Source: Prevotella sp. (lineage in GTDB: Bacteria > Bacteroidota > Bacteroidia > Bacteroidales > Bacteroidaceae). From it: a DNA stretch of 40,701 bases. The number at the start of each line of letters is the position of its first letter. Position 1 is the stretch's first letter. Where the stretch lies: the NCBI GenBank assembly GCA_024681875.1, contig JAILAA010000200.1, positions 1 to 40,701 of the forward strand. The letters are read 5' to 3'. Shown piece by piece: positions 33,954 to 40,701 of the stretch. A program made the position numbers and the translations under genes. The notes beneath the pieces are model-generated. The model saw nothing but the letters and a program-made list of their open reading frames with translations. It was not told the DNA's origin and searched no databases.

Positions 33954-33981
33954 TAAGCATTAAGCATTAAGCATTAAGCAT
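33954..33981 (+). repeat. 7-bp tandem repeat (TAAGCAT), four units
   Basis: Four exact units of taagcat plus a partial fifth, ending 8 bases before the pump start codon, between adaptor and pump genes. Slippage would change spacing to the ribosome-binding region in 7-base steps. Confidence 0.95.
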
Positions 33982-33989
33982 TAAAGACA

Positions 33990-36900
33990 ATGACTTTTAC
34001 AAACTTTATCAAGCGCCCGGTATTATCGACGGTGATTTCGATAGTCATCGTCATTCTGGGCTTCATAGGACTGCTCTCGCTGCCTATTGAGCAGTATCCC
34101 GACATTGCACCGCCCACCGTCGTGGTGTTCACCAGCTATCCGGGTGCCGACGCTGAGACGGTGAAGAACGCTGTCATCACGCCGCTCGAGGAGAGTATCA
34201 ACGGTGTGGAAGGCATGGACTACATCTCGTCGTCGGCCTCGTCAGGCTCTGCGCAGATCTCCATCCTGTTCCGTCAGGGCATGAATGCTGATATGTGTGC
34301 CGTGAACGTGCAGAACCGTGTGCAGCAGGCGCAGGCATTGCTGCCGGCCGAGGTGACACGTATCGGCGTCACGGTGATGAAGCGTCAGACATCGCAGGTG
34401 ATGATGTTCACGCTGACCTCCACTGACGGCCGCTACGACGACGAGTTCCTCACGAACTACAACAACATCAATATCATCCCCGCCATCAAGCGTATTCAGG
34501 GCGTCGGCGACGTGCAGAGCCCGGGTCTGAAGACGTACTCCATGCGTATCTGGCTGAAGCCCGACGTGATGAAGCAGTACAACCTCATGCCCTCGGACAT
34601 CAGCAACGTGCTGGCCGAGCAGAACATCGAGGCTGCTCCAGGTACCTTCGGCGAGCGCTCGGACGTGGCCTTCGAGTACGCCATGCGCTACACCGGCCGT
34701 CTAAAGAGCGAGGAGGAATTCGGCAACATCATTATCCAGAGCAATGCCGACGGCTCCACGCTGAAACTGAAAGACGTGGCCGACATCGAGCTAGGTGGAC
34801 AGACCTATTCTGTGTCAATGAAGAACAACAACATCCCGTCGGTGATGGGTATGGTGCAGCAGATTGCTGGCTCCAACGCCAACGAGATAGCGAAGGCCGT
34901 GAAGAAAGAGCTGGAAGAGCAGGCCAAGCTGTTCCCGCCGGGCATGACCTACAAGATCAACTACGACGTGACGGAGTTCCTCTATGCCTCTATCGAGGAG
35001 GTGGTCTTCACGCTGCTGATGACGCTGGCACTGGTGTTCCTCGTGGTGTACATCTTCCTGCAGGACATGCGTTCGACGCTCATCCCGCTGATTGCCGTGC
35101 CTGTGTCGCTGATTGGTACGTTCTTCTTCCTCAGCGTCTTCGGCTTCTCCATCAACCTGCTGACGCTGTCGGCCCTGCTGCTGGCCATCGCCATTGTGGT
35201 GGACGACGCCATCGTGGTGGTGGAGGCCGTGCACGCCAAGCTGGACCAGGGCTACAAGTCATCGCTGACGGCTGCCATCGACGCCATGAACGAGATTTCG
35301 GGCGCCATCATCTCCATCACGCTGGTGATGGCCTCGGTGTTCATCCCCGTGTCGTTCCTTGGCGGTACGACGGGTACGTTCTATCGTGAGTTCGGTGTGA
35401 CGATGGCTGTGTCCATCTTCATCTCGGCTTTGAACGCCCTGACGCTGTCGCCGGCCCTTTGCGCCATCTTCCTGAAACCGCACGACGAGAACGGCAAGGA
35501 GAAGAAGATGAGCCGCGTGGACCGTTTCCACCTGGCCTTCAACACGGCCTACGACAAGATTCTGGGCAAGTATAAGAAACGTGTGGAGAAGACGGTGCGC
35601 CGTCCGGTGCTGATTGGCATCGCTGTCTTGGTGGGTATCGCCGTGCTTGCCGGCACGCTGGTCACTACGAAGACCGGCCTTGTGCCTGATGAGGACACCG
35701 GCACGCTGTTCTGTACCATCTCCATGCCGCCTGCAACGTCGGTGGCCCGCACCAAGCAGATTATCAACGAGGTGGACAGCATCCTCGCAGCCGACCCGGC
35801 CATCCAGAGCCGTGAGCAGATTCAGGGCTATAACTTCATTGCCGGCGCCGGTTCCGACCAGGCCACGTTCATCATCAAGCTGAAGCCGTTTAGTGAGCGC
35901 CAGAAGGGATTCTTCTGGAAGCTCAGCGGACTGTGGCAGGGCGACGGCATCTACCGTTTCTTCCTCAATCCATACGAGGCATCGGGCGTCGTGGCACAGA
36001 TATTCCTGAAGACGGCACACATCAAGGATGCCAGCATCCTGGCCTTCTCGCCGCCTATGATTCCCGGCTTCTCGGCCAACAGTGGTGTGTCGCTGGTGAT
36101 GCAAGACCGCACAGGTGGCTCGCTGGATAAGTTCTACGGCATCGTGACCGACTACATCGCCGCACTGAACAAGCGGCCTGAGTTCCAGATGGCACAGACG
36201 TCGTACAACCCCAACTATCCGCAATACATGATTCACGTCGACGTGGCGAAGTGTAAGCAGAGCGGTATCTCGCCCACTACTATCCTCAGCACGTTGCAGG
36301 GTTACTACGGCGGACTCTACGCCTCCAACTTCAACGCCTACGGCAAGCTGTTCCGCGTGATGATCCAGGCCTCACCTGAGTCGCGTATGACGCCGGAGTC
36401 ACTCAATAATATATATGTACGCACGCCTGCGGGCATGGCTCCCGTACAGGAGTACTGCCGTCTGGAGCGCGTCTATGGCCCGACGAACATCAGCCGCTTC
36501 AACCTCTTCACCAGTATCAACGTCACTGGCACCGTGGCTTCAGGCTTCTCTACGGGTGAGGCCATCAAGGCCGCACAGGAGGTGGCTGCCGAGATGCTGC
36601 CCGACGGATATACCTACGACTATCAGGGTCTGACGCGTGAGGAGGCTAAGTCGACGAACTCTACGGGCATCATCTTCCTGCTCTGCTTCATGTTCATCTA
36701 CCTCATCCTTGCCGCTCAGTACGAGAGTTATATCCTGCCGCTGGCTGTGATTCTCTCCGTGCCCTTCGGCCTGGCTGGCTGCTTCCTGTTTACCATGCTC
36801 TTCGGACATGCCAACGACATCTACATGCAGATCTCGCTCATCATGCTGATTGGTCTGCTGGCCAAGAACGCCATCCTGATTGTGCAGTTCGCCTTGGAGC

Positions 36901-37250
36901 GCCGACAGACAGGTATGGCCATCTCGTGGAGTGCCATCCTCGGTGCTGCAGCCCGACTGCGTCCTATCTTGATGACGTCGCTGGCTATGATCATCGGCTT
37001 GCTGCCGCTGATGTTCGCATCGGGCGTGGGCAAGAACGGCAACCAGACGCTGGGTGCTGCTGCCGTCGGCGGTATGCTTATCGGTACGCTCTGCCAGATC
37101 TTCGTCGTCCCGGCATTGTTCGTCATCTTCCAGAGCCTGCAGGAGAAGTTCAAGCCTATGAAGTTCGAGGGCGAGGACGAGAATCCTGATGTGAACACGG
37201 AACTGCAGCAGTATGCAAAGCGACCAGTAGAATATGAATTACAGAAATAG
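33990..37250 (+). CDS. RND efflux pump permease (AcrB/HAE1 family)
   Basis: A 1086-residue inner-membrane proton-driven exporter. The N-terminus FIKRPVLSTVISIVIVILGFIGLLSLPIEQYPDIAPP is canonical, followed by porter domains (VQNRVQQAQALLPAEV, FGERSDVAFEYAMRYTGRL), the TM4 proton-relay aspartates in LLAIAIVVDDAIVVVEAVHA, SFLGGTTGTFYREFGVTMAVSIFISALNALTLSPALCAI and the second half LAAQYESYILPLAVILSVPFG with LIGLLAKNAILIVQFA. The length and twelve TM segments fit the HAE1 subfamily, which exports hydrophobic or amphiphilic compounds. It lies 48 bases after the adaptor, the gap holding a 7-base repeat, and the channel gene follows after another repeat-bearing gap. Confidence 0.98.
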   Translation: MTFTNFIKRPVLSTVISIVIVILGFIGLLSLPIEQYPDIAPPTVVVFTSYPGADAETVKNAVITPLEESINGVEGMDYISSSASSGSAQISILFRQGMNADMCAVNVQNRVQQAQALLPAEVTRIGVTVMKRQTSQVMMFTLTSTDGRYDDEFLTNYNNINIIPAIKRIQGVGDVQSPGLKTYSMRIWLKPDVMKQYNLMPSDISNVLAEQNIEAAPGTFGERSDVAFEYAMRYTGRLKSEEEFGNIIIQSNADGSTLKLKDVADIELGGQTYSVSMKNNNIPSVMGMVQQIAGSNANEIAKAVKKELEEQAKLFPPGMTYKINYDVTEFLYASIEEVVFTLLMTLALVFLVVYIFLQDMRSTLIPLIAVPVSLIGTFFFLSVFGFSINLLTLSALLLAIAIVVDDAIVVVEAVHAKLDQGYKSSLTAAIDAMNEISGAIISITLVMASVFIPVSFLGGTTGTFYREFGVTMAVSIFISALNALTLSPALCAIFLKPHDENGKEKKMSRVDRFHLAFNTAYDKILGKYKKRVEKTVRRPVLIGIAVLVGIAVLAGTLVTTKTGLVPDEDTGTLFCTISMPPATSVARTKQIINEVDSILAADPAIQSREQIQGYNFIAGAGSDQATFIIKLKPFSERQKGFFWKLSGLWQGDGIYRFFLNPYEASGVVAQIFLKTAHIKDASILAFSPPMIPGFSANSGVSLVMQDRTGGSLDKFYGIVTDYIAALNKRPEFQMAQTSYNPNYPQYMIHVDVAKCKQSGISPTTILSTLQGYYGGLYASNFNAYGKLFRVMIQASPESRMTPESLNNIYVRTPAGMAPVQEYCRLERVYGPTNISRFNLFTSINVTGTVASGFSTGEAIKAAQEVAAEMLPDGYTYDYQGLTREEAKSTNSTGIIFLLCFMFIYLILAAQYESYILPLAVILSVPFGLAGCFLFTMLFGHANDIYMQISLIMLIGLLAKNAILIVQFALERRQTGMAISWSAILGAAARLRPILMTSLAMIIGLLPLMFASGVGKNGNQTLGAAAVGGMLIGTLCQIFVVPALFVIFQSLQEKFKPMKFEGEDENPDVNTELQQYAKRPVEYELQK

Positions 37251-37288
37251 AAAGCCCACCCCCGCCCCCTCCCCAAGGGAGGGGAGGT
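37251..37288 (-). repeat. C/G-rich palindromic element, copy D
   Basis: The copy starts immediately after the pump stop codon: AAAGCCCACCCCCGCCCCCT then CCCCAAGGGAGGGGAGG. It matches the reverse complement of copy E 70 bases downstream almost base for base, so the start of the channel gene is bracketed by inverted copies. Confidence 0.9.
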
Positions 37289-37317
37289 TGATTACACTAC
37301 CAAATAATTATTAAGAA

Positions 37318-38751
37318 ATGAGAAAGATGAAGATTCAAAACTTCTTTAAAAACATATTAAAGCCCCTCCCTTGGGGAGGGGTTGGGGTGGGCTTGTGCTT
37401 GTTGCTGTTGTCCAGCTGTGGCCTCTACAACAAGTATGAGCGGCCTGAAGTCAACACGCAGGGATTGATACGCGACATCAGCTCTGACGTCGACACCCTG
37501 CAGCTGAACACCGACCCAAACTTCGGACAGCTGCCCTGGCGCGAGGTCTTTACCGATCCGCAGCTGCAAGGTCTCATCGAGAAGGCGCTGGAGAACAACA
37601 CTGACCTGCGCAACGCAGCCCTCAACGTACAGATGATGGAGGACATGCTGAAGGTGGCCAAGCTGGCTTTCCTGCCAGGAGTGGCCATTGCCCCCAGTGG
37701 CACCATCAGCCGAGTGCAGATGGACGGTGCGTCGACCTCAAAGACCTACCAGTTGCCCATATCGGCCTCGTGGAATGTCGACCTCTTCGGAAATATCCTC
37801 GCCACGAAGCGCTCTGCACAGGCTCAGTTGCTGATGACGAAGGACTATCAGGTGGCCGTGCAGACGCAGATTATTTGCGGCATTGCCAACCTCTACTACA
37901 CGCTGATGATGCTCGACGAGCAACAAGCCATCATCACCGACATGGAAAAACTGGTCAAAGAGACGTGGGACATGATGAAGCTGCAGATGCAGTTAGGCCG
38001 TGCCCGTTCGACCAGCGTACAGAGCGCTGAGGCCAGCTACTACCAGATACAGGCGCAGGCCGTTGACATCAAGCGGCAGATTCGCGAGACGGAGAACGCC
38101 CTCTCGTTGCTGCTCAACGAGGCCGGCCACCGCATCGACCGCGGACAGTTCTACAATCAGTCGCTGCCTGAGAAGTTCTCAGCCGGCGTAGGCATCGAGC
38201 TACTGTCGAATCGTGCCGATGTGCACGCCGCCGAGATGTCGTTGGCACAGTGCTTCTACGACGTGGAGTCGGCCCGCTCGAAGTTCTATCCCAACATCAC
38301 CATCACTGGCAATGCCACCTTTACCAACAACCTCGGCGCCATCGTCAATCCCGGCAAATGGCTGCTCTCAGCCGTCGGAAGCCTGACACAGCCCATCTTC
38401 CAGCACGGTCAGATTGTGGCAGGACTACGCGTGGCCAAGGCCAAGCAGGAACAGGCCTTCAACACATGGCAGAACCTCATCCTGAAGGCAGGCAACGAGG
38501 TGAGCAACGCCCTCCTGACCTACAACAGCAGTCAGGAGCGCAGTATCCTCGACCAGAAGCAGGTAGACGTGCTGACAAAGAATGTCGAGGACACACGTCA
38601 GCTTTACACTTCAAAGGGTAGCAGCTATTTAGAAGTCATCTCAGCACAGTCCTCATTGCTTAACGCCCGCATCACCAAGGTTACTGACGACCTGAAGAAG
38701 ATGCAGGCCGTGGTGAGCTTGTACCAAGCCTTGGGAGGCGGCTCTAAATAA
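37318..38751 (+). CDS. Outer-membrane efflux channel (TolC/OprM/NodT family) lipoprotein
   Basis: A 477-residue outer-membrane lipoprotein forming the exit duct of the RND system. The lipobox is LLSSC (Cys34), then YERPEV and the repeated outer-membrane-factor halves: LPWREVFTDPQLQGLIEKALENNTDLRNAALNV, ISASWNVDLFG, and ELLSNRADVHAAEMSLAQC, VGSLTQPIFQHGQIVAGLRVAKA, YTSKGSSYLEVISAQSSLLNARI. The signal peptide is odd: residues 15-26 (KPLPWGGVGVGL) are encoded by a C/G-rich palindromic element, so the charged N-region and hydrophobic core are joined through repeat-derived sequence. The frame stays open and the lipobox is intact, so export is probably retained. Confidence 0.96.
   Translation: MRKMKIQNFFKNILKPLPWGGVGVGLCLLLLSSCGLYNKYERPEVNTQGLIRDISSDVDTLQLNTDPNFGQLPWREVFTDPQLQGLIEKALENNTDLRNAALNVQMMEDMLKVAKLAFLPGVAIAPSGTISRVQMDGASTSKTYQLPISASWNVDLFGNILATKRSAQAQLLMTKDYQVAVQTQIICGIANLYYTLMMLDEQQAIITDMEKLVKETWDMMKLQMQLGRARSTSVQSAEASYYQIQAQAVDIKRQIRETENALSLLLNEAGHRIDRGQFYNQSLPEKFSAGVGIELLSNRADVHAAEMSLAQCFYDVESARSKFYPNITITGNATFTNNLGAIVNPGKWLLSAVGSLTQPIFQHGQIVAGLRVAKAKQEQAFNTWQNLILKAGNEVSNALLTYNSSQERSILDQKQVDVLTKNVEDTRQLYTSKGSSYLEVISAQSSLLNARITKVTDDLKKMQAVVSLYQALGGGSK
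37359..37394 (+). repeat. C/G-rich palindromic element, copy E (inside channel signal peptide)
   Basis: AAAGCCCCTCCCTTGGGGAG followed by GGGTTGGGGTGGGCTT; the inner stem is CCCCTCCC/GGGGAGGGG-like. It is translated as KPLPWGGVGVGL, residues 15-26 of the outer-membrane channel. It is oriented opposite to copy D. Confidence 0.9.
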
Positions 38752-38905
38752 TAAGAGTTAAGAGTTAAGAATTAAGAATTGTTGCCTGCGGCAATTACGA
38801 ATTAACAATTAAGAATAATCGCGCCAGCAACTCATCACTCTAAATTCTTAACTCTTAATCGCAGTGAAGCGAGAATAACTCTAAATTCTTAATTCAAAAT
38901 TCTAA
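38752..38905. repeat. Intergenic 7-bp repeats with inverted counterpart
   Basis: The gap after the channel gene begins with four 7-base units (TAAGAGT twice, TAAGAAT twice, 38752-38779), then a small TTGCC-TGC-GGCAA hairpin, then the complementary motifs AATTCTTAACTCTTAA and CTAAATTCTTAATTC. The whole gap is therefore a loose inverted repeat of the heptamers. No gene or clear promoter is seen in it. Confidence 0.75.
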
Positions 38906-38909
38906 AATT

Positions 38910-39677
38910 ATGAATGAAATGAATTATATATCGCCAAAGGCGAGAATCGGCAACAACTGCAAGATATTCCCCTTCGTCTATATCGAGGACGACGTAGTCA
39001 TCGGTGACAACTGCATCATCTTCCCCTTCGTCAGCATCCTTGATGGAACCCGTATGGGCGCCCAAAACAAGGTGCACCAAGGCAGCGTCATCGGCGCTCT
39101 GCCGCAGGATTTTGACTTCCGCGGCGAGAAGTCGGAGTGCATCATCGGCGACAATAATATCATCCGTGAAAATGTAGTCATCAACCGCGCCACACATACC
39201 GGCGGCCAGACCGTCCTCGGCAATGACAACGTCCTCATGGAGGGCTCTCACATCAGCCACGACACAAAGGTGGGTAATCGCTGCGTCTTTGGCTATGGCA
39301 CGAAGATTGCTGGCGACTGCCTTATTGAAGATGGTGCCATCTTCTCGTCGTCAGTCATCGAGAACGCGAAGACGCGTGTAGGACAAGGCGCAATGATCCA
39401 AGCTGGCACTACCTTCTCAAAGGATGTGCCTCCCTACATCATCTGTACCAATAAAGTTCAGTATGGCGGCGTGAACACCACGATGGGCCGCTACTACGGT
39501 GTGGAGGAGAAGACTCTGAAGCATATCGCCAACGCCTATCGTCTCGTCTTCCACGGCCAGACGTCACTTTTCGATGCTGTCATGCAGATAGAGCAGCAGG
39601 TGCCCGACAGCCCCGAGATCCGCCACGTCATCGAGTTCCTCCGCTCAAGTGAGCTTGGCATCATTACCAAGCTTTAG
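38910..39677 (+). CDS. LpxA-like acyl-ACP--UDP-sugar O-acyltransferase (divergent)
   Basis: A 255-residue left-handed beta-helix hexapeptide-repeat protein (ISPKARIGNNCKIF, IEDDVVIGDNCIIF, IGDNNIIRENVVINRATHTGG) with the LpxA C-terminal helical part (YGVEEKTLKHIANAYRLVF). GALPQDFDFRGEKS matches the LpxA block, and the catalytic histidine seems kept (HISHD, His117, equal to E. coli His125). But the positions of E. coli His144 and His160 are different (IAGDC instead of LAGHV; FSSSVIENAKTRVG instead of the GG-AVHQF block). It is therefore probably a paralog with another acceptor or acyl chain, or reduced activity, not the main lipid A enzyme, which in Bacteroidetes usually follows the lpxC-fabZ fusion. 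Confidence 0.82.
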   Translation: MNEMNYISPKARIGNNCKIFPFVYIEDDVVIGDNCIIFPFVSILDGTRMGAQNKVHQGSVIGALPQDFDFRGEKSECIIGDNNIIRENVVINRATHTGGQTVLGNDNVLMEGSHISHDTKVGNRCVFGYGTKIAGDCLIEDGAIFSSSVIENAKTRVGQGAMIQAGTTFSKDVPPYIICTNKVQYGGVNTTMGRYYGVEEKTLKHIANAYRLVFHGQTSLFDAVMQIEQQVPDSPEIRHVIEFLRSSELGIITKL

Positions 39678-39727
39678 CACTTATCCACAATTTTATATTA
39701 TTACTGTCCGCTAAACGTAGACATCGT

Positions 39728-39761
39728 CATCCCAACTCTTTGTAACACTGGAGTTGGGATG
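39728..39761. terminator. Hairpin downstream of the transposase gene
   Basis: An 11-bp perfect stem (CATCCCAACTC/GAGTTGGGATG) with a 12-base loop, 27 bases past the transposase stop. It may be the transposase terminator or part of the insertion-sequence end. It lacks a T-run. Confidence 0.65.
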
Positions 39762-39788
39762 AATTATTCCATGTGACAAGCCCCCTCT

Positions 39789-40701
39789 TCAGTTTTCTGA
39801 GTTGTGTGGTGGCGATTCTGCCGCTTCTTCTAGCATCAATTTCATGTCTGCATCCGGCATATTGAAGAACGTGTCCATGTTGAGATATTCCATCAATACG
39901 ATACGCACCATTGTTGCAAGCCCGGAAAAGCTCCAGTGCCTTTCCAACGAGATTTGCAGCAGTGAGAGTAGCAGATTGGCGATCAGTGTAACCCATATTT
40001 GGATTTTGATGGCGTTGGCAGATTCGCCGTAAAAGTATCTGAGTGGGAAGTTCTGCTTTATCTGCTTGAAGAGCGACTCTATCTGCCATCGCCTGCGGTA
40101 TATGGCCACGATGGTTTCCATAGGCATGTCAAAGTCGTTAGTAAGCAGTGAGACCAGCTTCGGTGTCTTGCCTTTCTTGATGTCCACATATGTGATGATA
40201 CGCGCAATGTGGCTGATATCGTCCTTTCTGAAAACGACGACCTGCTCACGGTACTCCATCTTGCCGTCAGGGTTCATGTCCATGCAGTCCACCAGGACCT
40301 CATATTTGAGGCTTTTCTTCATCTTCGTGACGTACACCACGTTTCTCTCCGTCAGTTCCTCAAACTTCTCGTAGTTGATGTAAGCGCGGTCGAGGGCAAC
40401 GATCTCGTCGTGCTGGAAATGACTCGGCGCAAGCATGAAGGAGTCGTTGGTGGCTGCGGAGGTGAACTTTACGTCACAGTGAACACCCTCGTTGGCATGA
40501 ATGACGGAATGGACTTTTATGCCACCTTTCTTCTTTCCCGTCTTCGGATGACGGCCTACCCCCTTGAAGATGACGTTGGAGAACAGGGTTATGGTCGTGG
40601 AATCAATAATCCTCAGCCTTTTCACCCATTCCTCTGTGCCGTTACGTCGGCTGTCCGAAGAAAGTTTGTCTTTGTTCGACTGGTAAAGGTCACGGTAAAC
40701 G
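39789..40701 (-). mobile_element. IS4-family transposase gene, 5' end outside the window
   Basis: The frame stays open to the window edge, so the gene is cut at its 5' end; about 303 residues are visible. DDE motifs: first Asp in RIIDSTTITLF, second Asp in DEIVALDRAYINYEKF, and Glu in the IS4 signature YRRRWQIESLFKQIKQNFPLRYF. The C-terminus ends AAESPPHNSEN. A GTG at 40625 begins an apparent shorter frame but lies mid-domain. The left end of the element should be between 39678 and 39760; the stretch TACTGTCCGCTAAACG at about 39704 is a candidate terminal repeat, but its partner is outside the window. It lies 111 bases after the LpxA-like gene and appears intact as far as seen. Confidence 0.9.

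Overview
The window looks like a chromosomal segment from a Bacteroidales bacterium, most likely Prevotella or a close relative. The evidence is: Bacteroidetes-type promoters (TAnnTTTG -7 boxes, some with a TTTG or CTTG element about 20 bases upstream), a SusC/SusD pair, many exported lipoproteins, a Bacteroidetes-type inositol-phosphate synthase, GH92 and S46 enzymes, and DUF4827, DUF3109 and DUF6624 families. No rRNA, tRNA, CRISPR or phage genes were seen. The right edge runs into an IS4-like transposase.

Layout. 1-6.2 kb, plus strand: the end of a secreted (possibly LruC-type) protein, a terminator, then an SpmA-SpmB fusion, a four-helix-bundle protein, a polysaccharide flippase and an S46 dipeptidyl-peptidase. 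6.3-9.7 kb: a GH92 alpha-mannosidase carrying several in-frame repeat insertions. 9.8-12.5 kb, minus: inositol-3-phosphate synthase followed by a PDZ-containing aspartyl protease. 12.7-19.5 kb, minus: a small pectin-type polysaccharide locus read GH28, then a SusC transporter with an unusual OmpA-like tail, then SusD, closed by a strong terminator. 19.7-26.3 kb, plus: a DUF6624 lipoprotein and glycerate kinase, then a tight run of DUF4827 lipoprotein, glmM, a cysteine-less thioredoxin-like lipoprotein and an S66 LD-carboxypeptidase, ending at a bidirectional terminator. 26.4-32.4 kb, minus: pnp; ung with a DUF3109 gene; a candidate small RNA; and murI-aroQ-O-methyltransferase. 32.8-39.7 kb, plus: a tripartite RND efflux operon (adaptor, pump, outer-membrane channel) and a divergent LpxA-like acyltransferase. 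39.7-40.7 kb, minus: the transposase.

The most striking feature is how repeats occupy genes. At least two unrelated repeat families sit inside coding regions without breaking the frame. A C/G-rich palindromic element occurs five times: inside GH92, inside the inositol-phosphate synthase, inside the signal peptide of the efflux channel, and twice at gene boundaries. A 30-base (10-codon) repeat family forms two large arrays inside GH92. These recall the protein-inserted palindromic elements of Rickettsia, but the sequences and host are different. In addition, a 9-base repeat brackets the four-helix-bundle gene, a 21-base operator-like array lies between murI and the efflux operon, and 7-base arrays lie at three gene ends.

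Limits: all family assignments come from reading the protein sequences and remembered motifs; no database search was run. Promoter and small-RNA calls are pattern based.
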